DNA of 64,000 nt from Pollutimonas bauzanensis. GTDB lineage: Bacteria; Pseudomonadota; Gammaproteobacteria; Burkholderiales; Burkholderiaceae_B. Positions 50,746 through 58,567 of this stretch are shown in pieces (positions within the stretch are counted from its first letter, which is position 1; every line of letters begins with the position of its first letter). The translations under genes and the position numbers were made by a program. Location: contig NZ_FQXE01000012.1 in NCBI RefSeq assembly GCF_900129885.1, positions 109,761 to 173,760 of the forward strand. The letters are read 5' to 3'. Below the pieces are notes generated by a model. That model searched no databases and was not told where the DNA came from. It was given only the letters and a program-made list of their open reading frames with translations.

Positions 50746-52755
50746 TCACTCCCCCGCCAGCGCCACGACCGGATCCAGCCGGGCGGCGGTGCGTGCCGGC
50801 ATGAAACCGAACAGCACACCGGTGACCACTGCGCAAGCGAACGCCCCGGCCATGGCTGTGACCGAGAACACCAGCGGGACCTCGGCAGCGATCAATGCCG
50901 CGCCAATCAATAAGCCCAGGATCAGCCCCAGTGCGCCGCCCACGACGGTGAGCAGCATGGCCTCGGTCAGAAACTGGCGCAGGATGTCGCGCTGGCGCGC
51001 GCCGGTGGCCATGCGAATGCCGATCTCTCGGGTGCGCTCCTTGACCGTCATCAGCATGACATTCATGACGCCGATGCCGCCCACCAGCAGCGACACGGCG
51101 GCGATCAGTCCCAGCATCATGGTCATGCTGCGCCGGGTGGCCGCTTCGGCCTGCAGGCGCGCGGCCGCATTGCCGATCCCGAAGTCCTCGCGCCCGCCGT
51201 GACGCGTCAGCAGCAACTGGCGCACGGCCTCTTCGGCGGCCAACACGCTACCGGAGGACGCCGCCTCCATCACCACATAATCCGGCTGGGCCTGCGCCTG
51301 ATAGACTCTGGCGCGGCCCGTGCGATAGGGAATGAACACCATGTCGTCGTAGTTCTGAGCGCCGGAATCCGCACCGCGCTCGGCCATCACGCCTATCACT
51401 TCGAAAGGCGCGCTGCCGATCAGCAATTGCTCGCCCACGGGATCGGCTGCGCCAAAGAAGTGCGCGCGCGCCTTGGCGCCCAGCACCACGAGCGGCGCCA
51501 GGTCGCGGTCTTCGGCGTCCGTATAAAAACGCCCCTGTCCCACCGACCAGTGGTGGATGCTCGGCATGTCCTCATCGGCCGCGAAGACATAGACCTCGCG
51601 GCTGGCGTTGCCGTAGCGCAGCGTCAGCGGATCGCCGATCACGGGCATGACCCGGCGGATGTCGGGCAGCTCCCCGATGGCGGCCAGGTCTTCCTCGGTG
51701 AGCATGCCCGGCGGTCCGCCGGTGGGCGGTGCGCGGCTGCCCATGTACATGATGGTCGTGCCCAGCGCTCCCATCTGGCTCATCACGCGCTGGCGCGCGC
51801 CTTCGCCGATGGCGAGCATGACAATGACCGAGGCCACGCCGATGATGATGCCAAGCAAAGTCAGGAAGGTGCGCGAGCGATTGATACGCATGCCGCGCCA
51901 GGCGGTGCGCAGTGCTTCCTGCAGCTCGGCCAAGCCGGCGCCCGGATCGCTGTGCGCGGCATTCATATTCAGTGCCGGCAAGGCGCGTGTGCGAGACTCA
52001 TCCGCGCCACCGGCAACTTCCGGATCCGCCTTCTGCGTATCGCCCACAATACGCCCGTCGTGAATCTCGATGACGCGCCTGGCCTGTTCGGCCACCTGCC
52101 TGTCATGGGTAATCAGGATAACGGTATGCCCAACATCGGCCAGCTCGTGGAACAAAGCCATGACCTCGGCGCCGCTTTGGCTATCCAGCGCGCCAGTCGG
52201 TTCGTCGGCCAGAATGATGCGGCCGCCGTTCATCAGCGCCCGAGCGATCGACACCCGCTGCTGCTGGCCGCCCGAGAGCTGGCGGGGCCGGTTGTTCTGA
52301 CGCTCCGAAAGCCCCAGCCGTGCCAGAAGGACGGCAGCGCGCTCGGCACGCACATCAGTCGATGTTCCGGCATAGATGGCTGGCACTTCCACGTTTTCGC
52401 GCGCGGATTCAGTCGCGATCAAGTGATAACCCTGAAACACGAAACCGAACGCCTCGCGGCGCAGCCACGCCAATGCATCAGCGTCCAATGTAGACACGTC
52501 CCGGCCACTGAAGCGATAGGCGCCGCTGCTGGCACGGTCCAGGCAGCCCAGAATATGCATCAGCGTGGACTTGCCCGAGCCGGACTGCCCCATGATGGCA
52601 ACGAACTCGCCTGCCCGAACGCTCAGATCAATCCCATGCAGGACCTCAACGGCAGGCACCCCGTCCTTGCCGCCATATTGCTTGCGGATGCCGCGCAATT
52701 CGATAAGAGGGACGGGATCGGGCTCGCTTTGCAAGGATGCCGCGGCTCCTACCAT
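50746..52755 (-). CDS. macB: MacB-type ABC exporter (ATPase-permease fusion)
   Basis: A 669-residue protein. The N-terminal ATPase has Walker A GQSGSGKST (near 56), signature [15 protein letters not shown] and Walker B ILADEPTGALD. A linker, then a transmembrane helix near 300, a large periplasmic MacB core domain (310-530) and three C-terminal FtsX-like helices follow (MTMMLGLIAAVSLLVGGIGVMNVML). It drives mechanotransmission export of substrates from the periplasm through the adaptor and outer-membrane channel. It overlaps the macA gene by seven bases. Confidence 0.95.
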   Translation of the reverse strand: MVGAAASLQSEPDPVPLIELRGIRKQYGGKDGVPAVEVLHGIDLSVRAGEFVAIMGQSGSGKSTLMHILGCLDRASSGAYRFSGRDVSTLDADALAWLRREAFGFVFQGYHLIATESARENVEVPAIYAGTSTDVRAERAAVLLARLGLSERQNNRPRQLSGGQQQRVSIARALMNGGRIILADEPTGALDSQSGAEVMALFHELADVGHTVILITHDRQVAEQARRVIEIHDGRIVGDTQKADPEVAGGADESRTRALPALNMNAAHSDPGAGLAELQEALRTAWRGMRINRSRTFLTLLGIIIGVASVIVMLAIGEGARQRVMSQMGALGTTIMYMGSRAPPTGGPPGMLTEEDLAAIGELPDIRRVMPVIGDPLTLRYGNASREVYVFAADEDMPSIHHWSVGQGRFYTDAEDRDLAPLVVLGAKARAHFFGAADPVGEQLLIGSAPFEVIGVMAERGADSGAQNYDDMVFIPYRTGRARVYQAQAQPDYVVMEAASSGSVLAAEEAVRQLLLTRHGGREDFGIGNAAARLQAEAATRRSMTMMLGLIAAVSLLVGGIGVMNVMLMTVKERTREIGIRMATGARQRDILRQFLTEAMLLTVVGGALGLILGLLIGAALIAAEVPLVFSVTAMAGAFACAVVTGVLFGFMPARTAARLDPVVALAGE

Positions 52756-53924
52756 TGCAGCCAGCTCCAGCCTCGCTCGACGGGATGCTCGGCCGTGATC
52801 AGGCGCTCGCCTTCGGCCAGACCTTCCAGGACCTCGCCTTGGTGGCGGCTGCGCACACCCAGGCGAACAGGGCGGCTCTGCGCCTGGCCGCCCGCATTCA
52901 GCACTCGCGCCCGGTATTGCCCATCCACCCTTTGCAATGCAGATAGCGGCACGGCGACGGCCTGCTCAACCTCTGCCGTGATAAAGGCCACCTGCGCCGT
53001 CATCTGCGGCATCAGCTCGCCATCGGCGTTGTCGACATCGAACAGCACCGTGTAGACCACCGCCTTCGTTGCCGCTGGCGCCGCACTGCCCTCGGACACT
53101 GGCACCACGGGCGGAGTCGGCAATACTTGACGCACCGTGCTTTCCCAGCGGCGCGGCGCGTCATCACCGCCGCCCAGAGTCGTAAAAAATACCGGCATCC
53201 CCGCCTTGACCCGACTTACATCGGCTTCAGAGACTTCAGTCCAGACGGTCATGCCCGACAGGTCGGCGATACGCAGGATATTCGGCGTCTGATAGGTCGC
53301 GTTCAGCGTCTGCCCCGCGCGAGCATCGACCGATACCACCGTGCCCGCCATGGATGCGTAAATGCGGGTATAGCCCAGCCTCGCCTCTTCGGCCCGCTGG
53401 CTGGCCCGGGTCTGATCGATCTGGGCATTCAGCTGCGCAATGCGCGCAACCGCGTAGGCCAATTCGGCTTGGGCAGCCTGCACATCTTCTTCCCGGGTAG
53501 AGCCGTCTTTCGTCATGCGCTGCTGGCGGGCATGCTTCAATCGCGCCAGCTTGTGCGCGGCCTGCTGTTCAGCCAATTGCGCACGCAGGCCCGCTATGGC
53601 AGCGCGGCCTGCATCGACCACCGCCTGCTGCACGCTGGGGTCGATCTCCACCAGCAATTGGCCCTGCTCGACCACATCACCCGGCTGAACCGCCAGGCGC
53701 GTGATCTGGCCGGAAACTTGTGCGCCGACATCCACGTAGCGGCGCGGCTGCAGCGTCCCAATGGCATTGACCCTGGCCTGGATATCAGAACGGAAAACCG
53801 CCACAGTATCGTAGCGAGGGCTGCCTGGCCCTTGCGACCACAGCAACGCTGCGGCGAGCGCCACCAGGCCAACGGCCAGCATCCCTATGCGCCCATGCCG
53901 GCGCTTCAGCAAACTATGAGACAT
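52749..53924 (-). CDS. macA: MacA-type membrane fusion protein
   Basis: A 391-residue adaptor with an N-terminal membrane helix (14-32). The lipoyl halves (VNAIGTLQPRRYVDVGAQVSG and YTRIYASMAGTVVSVDARAGQ) flank a coiled coil at about 95-180, and the barrel domain includes IADLSGMTVWTEVSEADVSRVKAGM. It is the first gene of the macA-macB-channel operon. The ATG at 53924 gives a normal anchor; an upstream in-frame codon would add a polar leader. Confidence 0.93.
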   Translation of the reverse strand: MSHSLLKRRHGRIGMLAVGLVALAAALLWSQGPGSPRYDTVAVFRSDIQARVNAIGTLQPRRYVDVGAQVSGQITRLAVQPGDVVEQGQLLVEIDPSVQQAVVDAGRAAIAGLRAQLAEQQAAHKLARLKHARQQRMTKDGSTREEDVQAAQAELAYAVARIAQLNAQIDQTRASQRAEEARLGYTRIYASMAGTVVSVDARAGQTLNATYQTPNILRIADLSGMTVWTEVSEADVSRVKAGMPVFFTTLGGGDDAPRRWESTVRQVLPTPPVVPVSEGSAAPAATKAVVYTVLFDVDNADGELMPQMTAQVAFITAEVEQAVAVPLSALQRVDGQYRARVLNAGGQAQSRPVRLGVRSRHQGEVLEGLAEGERLITAEHPVERGWSWLQW

Positions 53925-54080
53925 GGTGAATAGGGATGGTCTTGAGGGTCTTGCCGCTGGCAAGCAAGAGCGCCGCAGCGGCCAATGAGGCAAGATGAAG
54001 TCCAGACTCGATGAAAGGAGACATTGAAAATTCGATGGGGGGAAAAATGGAATAAGGTGATGAGCCGGCTAGTGCCATTC

Positions 54081-54115
54081 AAAAGCTTCCCCTGATGCAG
54101 CGGCCAGGGGAAAGC
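54081..54115 (-). terminator. Terminator after first TonB receptor gene
   Basis: On the minus strand GCTTTCCCCTG pairs with CAGGGGAAGC (one bulged T) around a ten-base loop, followed by TTTTG. It separates the receptor gene from the macA operon, which then needs its own promoter in 53925-54080. Confidence 0.75.
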
Positions 54116-54123
54116 CGCAAGCG

Positions 54124-56541
54124 CTACATCCGATATTCCGCGCGCAGCATGGCGTTCAGCGGCGCGCCGTAACGCACTCCGCTACCATCCCATGATGCGC
54201 CCAATGCCGTGCGATAACGCCGGTCGAACAGGTTATCGACGTTCAAAACGAGATTGAAGTTCTGATTTACGCGATAGCCGGCCATCAACCCGACCACCGC
54301 ATATCCGCCCTGACGCGCCTGGAAGGCGCCATCATCCACAAATACCGCGCTTTGCATGTACACCGAGCCGCCGAAATTCCAGCGATTCCAGTCCCCGGCG
54401 GGTCGATAGTTGGTGAACACCTTGAACAGGTGGCGCGGCACCTCGTCGCTGATGCGTTTGCCCACCCGCGCCGGGTTGCTGTCCTTGGTATAGCGGGCGG
54501 CATTGTAGGTGTAGCCGCCACCCACCTGCCACGCAGGCGTCAGTGCGCCGCTGATCTCAACGTCGATACCCTTGCTTTCGACTTCGCCAGCCGCGCGCGA
54601 GCACGATATGGGTCCGCCTGCCGGGCAGTTTTCGTCGTCCGCGACCGCGCGGTTGCGCTGCTTGATCTGATATAGCGCCAGGCTGGTGTTCAGTGCACCG
54701 TCAAAGTACTCGCCCTTGATACCGACTTCCAGGTTGGTGCCAGTCATCGGGTCGAGCTGCGCGCCGTTGAAATCCACCGCGCCTTGCGGCTGGAAAACCT
54801 GCGCATAGCTGGCATAAACGGAATGCCAGTCGTCCAGATCCTGCACGATGCCGGCATAAGGAGTGAACTCGGCATTTTGGCGCACGGCTTCGCCCCATTC
54901 GCGCTGGCCGAAGTACCACCCCGTGCCCTGCTGTTCGTACCATCCCAGGCGCGCACCCAGGATCAGCTTGGTGGAATCGGTGAGGCTGAATCGCGTGGTG
55001 CCAAATATGCCGGTATTCTTGGAGCGGTTGTCCCACATCATGGGGTCGCTGCTTGGCGTAAGGCCGGAACCAGGCGACATGCGCGGATTGAAATTGTAGG
55101 GATCGACTATGTAAGAGCTGCCGTCATCGTCCCAGGGATTGGCCGCCTTTGAGAGTTCGTTGCGGTAGGTTGCGCCAACGACAATCTCGTGTTCGCGACC
55201 CAATAGCTGGAAGGGGCCAGTCAGGGTCGCTTCCACATTGGTCTGGCGCGTGCTGTAGTCCCAGCCGGTGCTGCTGAAGCTGAAATGATCCGGATCGCCC
55301 GAGATGCGGCTGAAAAAGGGATAGACCGAGTCCGACTCGCCCGTGGTGTACATGGCGCTTACCTTAGACTTCCAACCGTTGCCAAAATCGTGATTCAAGT
55401 CTGCGAAATAAGTAGCGGTTTCACGCTGCTGCGATGACCATGCCTGGCCCCAGAAGGCGCTGCGCGACAAATCGAAGGGAGTCCCGTCCAGATGCGCGGG
55501 CGTGCCGGCGTGGATGCCGTCCACGCGATAGCGTTGATACGAAGCGCCCAGGCCTAGCGTAGTGCGCTCGCCAAGGTCGAATTCCATTACCCCGTACAGG
55601 CTGCGGTTGGTGCTGCGCGAAACGTCGACGAAACCGTTCTCGTTCTGGTAATTGGCCACTAGCCGGCCGCGCACATTGTCCGTGGGCCCGACTGCGCCGC
55701 CACCATCGAACATCGCTGAATAGCGGTCATGGGTACCCGCGCCAACGGAGAGGTTCAACAAAGGATCGGCGGTGGGACGCTTGCGCACCATGTTCACCGC
55801 TGCCGAGGGGCTGCCCACGCCATACAGAAGGCCGGCTGCGCCGCGCAACACCTCAACCCGATCGTACATGCTCATATCGCCGGAAATGGTGCGCATATTG
55901 AAGTTGCTGCGATCCGTGGCCTGGCCATCGATCAGGATATTGTCCACCCCAAAGCCGCGCGACTGAATGCTGACCTCCTGATCGGAAACACCATCCGGCC
56001 CAGTAACGAACATGCCGGGGGTGTAGCGCATGACATCCAGCAGCGTGTTGAGGTTGTAGTCTTCAATCTGTTGGTGTGTCACGACGCTGACCGACTGAGG
56101 CGTCTCGCGCAGGGATAAGTTTAACCTCGTGGCAGTATTGCTACTATCCGTCGTGTACGAGTTTGTACCTTCCGTCGTAGGCGAACGGCTTCCTGCAACT
56201 CTGACAGCTTCCAACTGAGCCGCCGCTGCAGGCCCGCGGGTCAAGGAAACACGTGTCCCATTGCGCCGGAATTCAACTCCGGTCCCTGCCAGCAGGCGCT
56301 GCAATGCCTGATCGGGCGTGAGCGAACCAGCAACAGCTGGCGCGTTCAACCCCTGCACCGTTTCCGGCAGATAGAAAATTTGCAATGACGCCTGCTCGCC
56401 CAGCTGAATCAGCGCGTCACTCAATGATTGGGCCTGCATGTTGATCCGCACGGGCGACTCCTGAGCGTGTACGTTGCCCGGTACGCCACCGAACGACAGT
56501 ACAGCCAAAATAGTAGCCGCAACATTGCATCTGACACTCAT
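54124..56541 (-). CDS. TonB-dependent siderophore receptor with signalling domain (system 1)
   Basis: An 805-residue outer-membrane receptor. After a signal peptide (1-26, ending VHAQ) comes an STN signalling domain (30-105, INMQAQSLSDALIQLGEQAS), then the TonB box region and plug (LRETPQSVSVVTHQQIEDYN, RGFGVDNILIDGQ) and a 22-strand barrel ending in RAEYRM. STN-bearing receptors transmit siderophore occupancy through FecR to a FecI sigma factor, and both partners are encoded just upstream. The frame is open further upstream over fecR, but the signal peptide fixes the start at 56541. Confidence 0.94.
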   Translation of the reverse strand: MSVRCNVAATILAVLSFGGVPGNVHAQESPVRINMQAQSLSDALIQLGEQASLQIFYLPETVQGLNAPAVAGSLTPDQALQRLLAGTGVEFRRNGTRVSLTRGPAAAAQLEAVRVAGSRSPTTEGTNSYTTDSSNTATRLNLSLRETPQSVSVVTHQQIEDYNLNTLLDVMRYTPGMFVTGPDGVSDQEVSIQSRGFGVDNILIDGQATDRSNFNMRTISGDMSMYDRVEVLRGAAGLLYGVGSPSAAVNMVRKRPTADPLLNLSVGAGTHDRYSAMFDGGGAVGPTDNVRGRLVANYQNENGFVDVSRSTNRSLYGVMEFDLGERTTLGLGASYQRYRVDGIHAGTPAHLDGTPFDLSRSAFWGQAWSSQQRETATYFADLNHDFGNGWKSKVSAMYTTGESDSVYPFFSRISGDPDHFSFSSTGWDYSTRQTNVEATLTGPFQLLGREHEIVVGATYRNELSKAANPWDDDGSSYIVDPYNFNPRMSPGSGLTPSSDPMMWDNRSKNTGIFGTTRFSLTDSTKLILGARLGWYEQQGTGWYFGQREWGEAVRQNAEFTPYAGIVQDLDDWHSVYASYAQVFQPQGAVDFNGAQLDPMTGTNLEVGIKGEYFDGALNTSLALYQIKQRNRAVADDENCPAGGPISCSRAAGEVESKGIDVEISGALTPAWQVGGGYTYNAARYTKDSNPARVGKRISDEVPRHLFKVFTNYRPAGDWNRWNFGGSVYMQSAVFVDDGAFQARQGGYAVVGLMAGYRVNQNFNLVLNVDNLFDRRYRTALGASWDGSGVRYGAPLNAMLRAEYRM

Positions 56542-56840
56542 GCCTTTGCCTGAAGTCCGCGACTTGACACCTGCTGCCCGTAAACCTTGTCTGTCCACCA
56601 TGAAACCGTTCCAAAAATATTCGCGCGTAATGCGCTCGACGCCTTTGCGAAGAATGCTTGCCTGGGAATTGAATATTTGCAGGGAAAATGCAGAGCTCTG
56701 CCTATCCATCCCGTCCTGATAAAGACGCTGCCGGGCAAAATTTTCCGGAACTTTTCCTGACGATAGATTGAAACCAGATGTATCAACAAACAAAAACCGG
56801 GCGATAAAAGGCCGCGCCAATTCACTGACGTGGCCCTGAA

Positions 56841-57833
56841 TCAGCGCGCAGTAATGACCGTGCTGCCGTCGGTGCGCCTGAGCACCGTAACCGGTGCGAT
56901 CTCGGGCAAAACCTCCAGCGCCGATTCGGGCTCGTCGATTCCCAATGTTCCCGCGATACGAAGCCGGCCAAGATGCGCATCGGCAATGCGCAGCGGCTGG
57001 GATAGATACCGGTTCAATTCGTTGACCACCTGTGAAAGCGGCGAATCCCGGAAGATGAGCCGGCCGCGCTGCCATGCCGTCAATATGGCCACATCGCCCG
57101 GATGCGCGGGCTCGAGGCCCTGTCCGGTTTGGTAGTGCGCCACATACCCGGCCGCCAGTCGTTCGACCTTGCGGTTCCACCACGAACCGGCCGAGAACTC
57201 GACCGAACCACTTTCCACGGCCAGCGACACATCGTCGCCATCGCGGCGCACATTGAAACGGGTGCCGGTTACGCTGACCTGCGCCTTTCCGGCAGCGACA
57301 ATGAATGGGCGCGACGGATCCGCATCGACCGCGAACAGGATTTCCCCGGCGGCCAGGGTCACGGTTCTTTTGCCGGGATAAAACGCCACGGTGGCGTGGG
57401 TATCGGTGTTCAATTCGAGGGTCGAGCCATCGGGCAAAACAAACTGCTTGCGCTCGCCCTTGGCCGAAGCAAGCCGCGCCGTGTACTCGGGCGCCGGGGC
57501 CCACCACTGCGGTCCCACCACCCCAGCCACCAAAGCCATGGCACAAGCGGCTCCCAGCCCCATCGCAAACCGGCGGCGCTGATCTATGGGTGGCCGAAGC
57601 GCTTCGGTTTGCGTCAACACAGCCCGCATACGGTCGCGCGGCAACTCGTCGGCCACGCGCCAAAGCGTTTCCAGCGACCGGTACTGGCTGTCATTCTCGG
57701 CGGATGCGGCCCGCCAAGCCTCGCACTCACGCCGCTCTTGCGGGGTCAGCGTTCCGAGGCGCGCGCGAGCGAACCAATGTGCGGCTTGATCGCGCGCGGC
57801 CTTCGCAATGTCCGAGTCGTTAAAATCCATCAT
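56841..57833 (-). CDS. FecR family anti-sigma/sigma regulator (system 1)
   Basis: A 330-residue inner-membrane regulator. The N-terminal cytoplasmic domain (AAHWFARARLGTLTPQERRECEAW) binds the sigma factor, one helix lies near 90-108 (FAMGLGAACAMALVAGVVG), and the periplasmic FecR domain contains FVLPDGSTLELNTDTHATVAF and VTGTRFNVRRDGDDVSLAVESG. It relays the signal from the receptor STN domain to the sigma factor. A 299-base gap without a gene separates it from the receptor gene; the receptor promoter is expected there. Confidence 0.92.
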   Translation of the reverse strand: MMDFNDSDIAKAARDQAAHWFARARLGTLTPQERRECEAWRAASAENDSQYRSLETLWRVADELPRDRMRAVLTQTEALRPPIDQRRRFAMGLGAACAMALVAGVVGPQWWAPAPEYTARLASAKGERKQFVLPDGSTLELNTDTHATVAFYPGKRTVTLAAGEILFAVDADPSRPFIVAAGKAQVSVTGTRFNVRRDGDDVSLAVESGSVEFSAGSWWNRKVERLAAGYVAHYQTGQGLEPAHPGDVAILTAWQRGRLIFRDSPLSQVVNELNRYLSQPLRIADAHLGRLRIAGTLGIDEPESALEVLPEIAPVTVLRRTDGSTVITAR

Positions 57834-57919
57834 GGCGCGATTCGTAATCCGATTTTTTGCGGCAGGCTAAAAACGTATCCCTTCCTTATATAGACGTCGT
57901 AGCGGTAAAAACTCCGGAA

Positions 57920-58426
57920 TCAATCCGGCGCATAGTCTTGCAAGCGATCGTGCACGTGGCACAAGGCCCGCTTCATGTATTTTTCAACCATGCTTTGCGA
58001 CAAGCCCATTTTCTTGGCGATTTCCTCTTGTGTATAGCCTTCGATTTTATTCCACAGGAATACCTGGCGGCATTTCAGCGGCAACTCCGAGAGCGCCTTT
58101 TCCAGGGCGAGCGCCAATTGCGAAACCCGGATCGCCGCGTCGTGATCGTGAAGCTGCGGGTGATCCGCTTCCGCAAGGCTATCCAAGGAAACGATTTCGT
58201 GACGGGCCTGCCGGCGGATTTCTCCGTATAGCCGATTCTGACTCGCCCGAAACAAATAGGCCCCTTGATCGAGAATACCCGCGCTATTGTTCTTGAGTAT
58301 GCCGACCACGGCATCGTGGGCCGCATCCTGCGCGTCCGGCGGAGTTGTCTGCCGTTGCGTCCACGCCCCGATCAGCCCGCGATAATGCGCGAGCCAGCCT
58401 TTATCGGGTGGGGGGCGGCGAGACAT
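57920..58426 (-). CDS. FecI-like ECF sigma factor (system 1)
   Basis: A 168-residue sigma-70 family protein of the iron-transport group. Region 2 spans about 20-85 (DAQDAAHDAVVGILKNNS, YLFRASQNRLYGEIRRQ) and region 4 about 110-165 (LPLKCRQVFLWNKIEGYTQEEIAKKMGLSQSMVEKYMKRAL). It should direct transcription of the receptor gene when FecR is activated. The start MSRRPPPDKGWLAHY aligns with the paralogue at 62869. A Fur-like box lies about 40-60 bases upstream. Confidence 0.92.
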   Translation of the reverse strand: MSRRPPPDKGWLAHYRGLIGAWTQRQTTPPDAQDAAHDAVVGILKNNSAGILDQGAYLFRASQNRLYGEIRRQARHEIVSLDSLAEADHPQLHDHDAAIRVSQLALALEKALSELPLKCRQVFLWNKIEGYTQEEIAKKMGLSQSMVEKYMKRALCHVHDRLQDYAPD

Positions 58427-58466
58427 GAAGGGCTTGGAAAGTGGATAGTAAAGAGCTCGCAATTAT

Positions 58467-58484
58467 TGCAAATAGTTCTCATTA
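58467..58484 (-). promoter_or_regulatory. Fur-like box upstream of fecI (system 1)
   Basis: On the minus strand TAATGAGAACTATTTGCA keeps 12 of 17 bases of the matching part of the Fur consensus, positioned where the sigma-gene promoter should be. Iron repression through Fur is the expected control for such sigma genes. Confidence 0.55.
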
Positions 58485-58509
58485 CGTCAATTCCAGTGCA
58501 TTCTCGATG

Positions 58510-58546
58510 ATAAGCCCATGCGGGCAAAACTATCGCATGGGCTTAT
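58510..58546. terminator. Perfect 13-bp inverted repeat (probable terminator)
   Basis: ATAAGCCCATGCG (58510-58522) and CGCATGGGCTTAT (58534-58546) form a perfect 13-pair stem with an 11-base loop, 22 bases after the stop codon of the second receptor gene. A long T-run is missing on either side. A terminator is the likeliest role, but a processing or mRNA-stability element between the two iron systems is possible. Confidence 0.6.
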
Positions 58547-58567
58547 TGCAGCTCAAACACCTCGGTG

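Noticed and set aside
51199..53055. A 618-codon plus-strand frame opposite macB/macA
   Set aside because: It is an antisense shadow with no recognisable domain; MacB and MacA fully explain the region.
56542..57663. Extension of the first receptor frame upstream through the fecR gene
   Set aside because: A signal peptide and STN domain start at 56541, and fecR occupies the extension in another frame with full family motifs.
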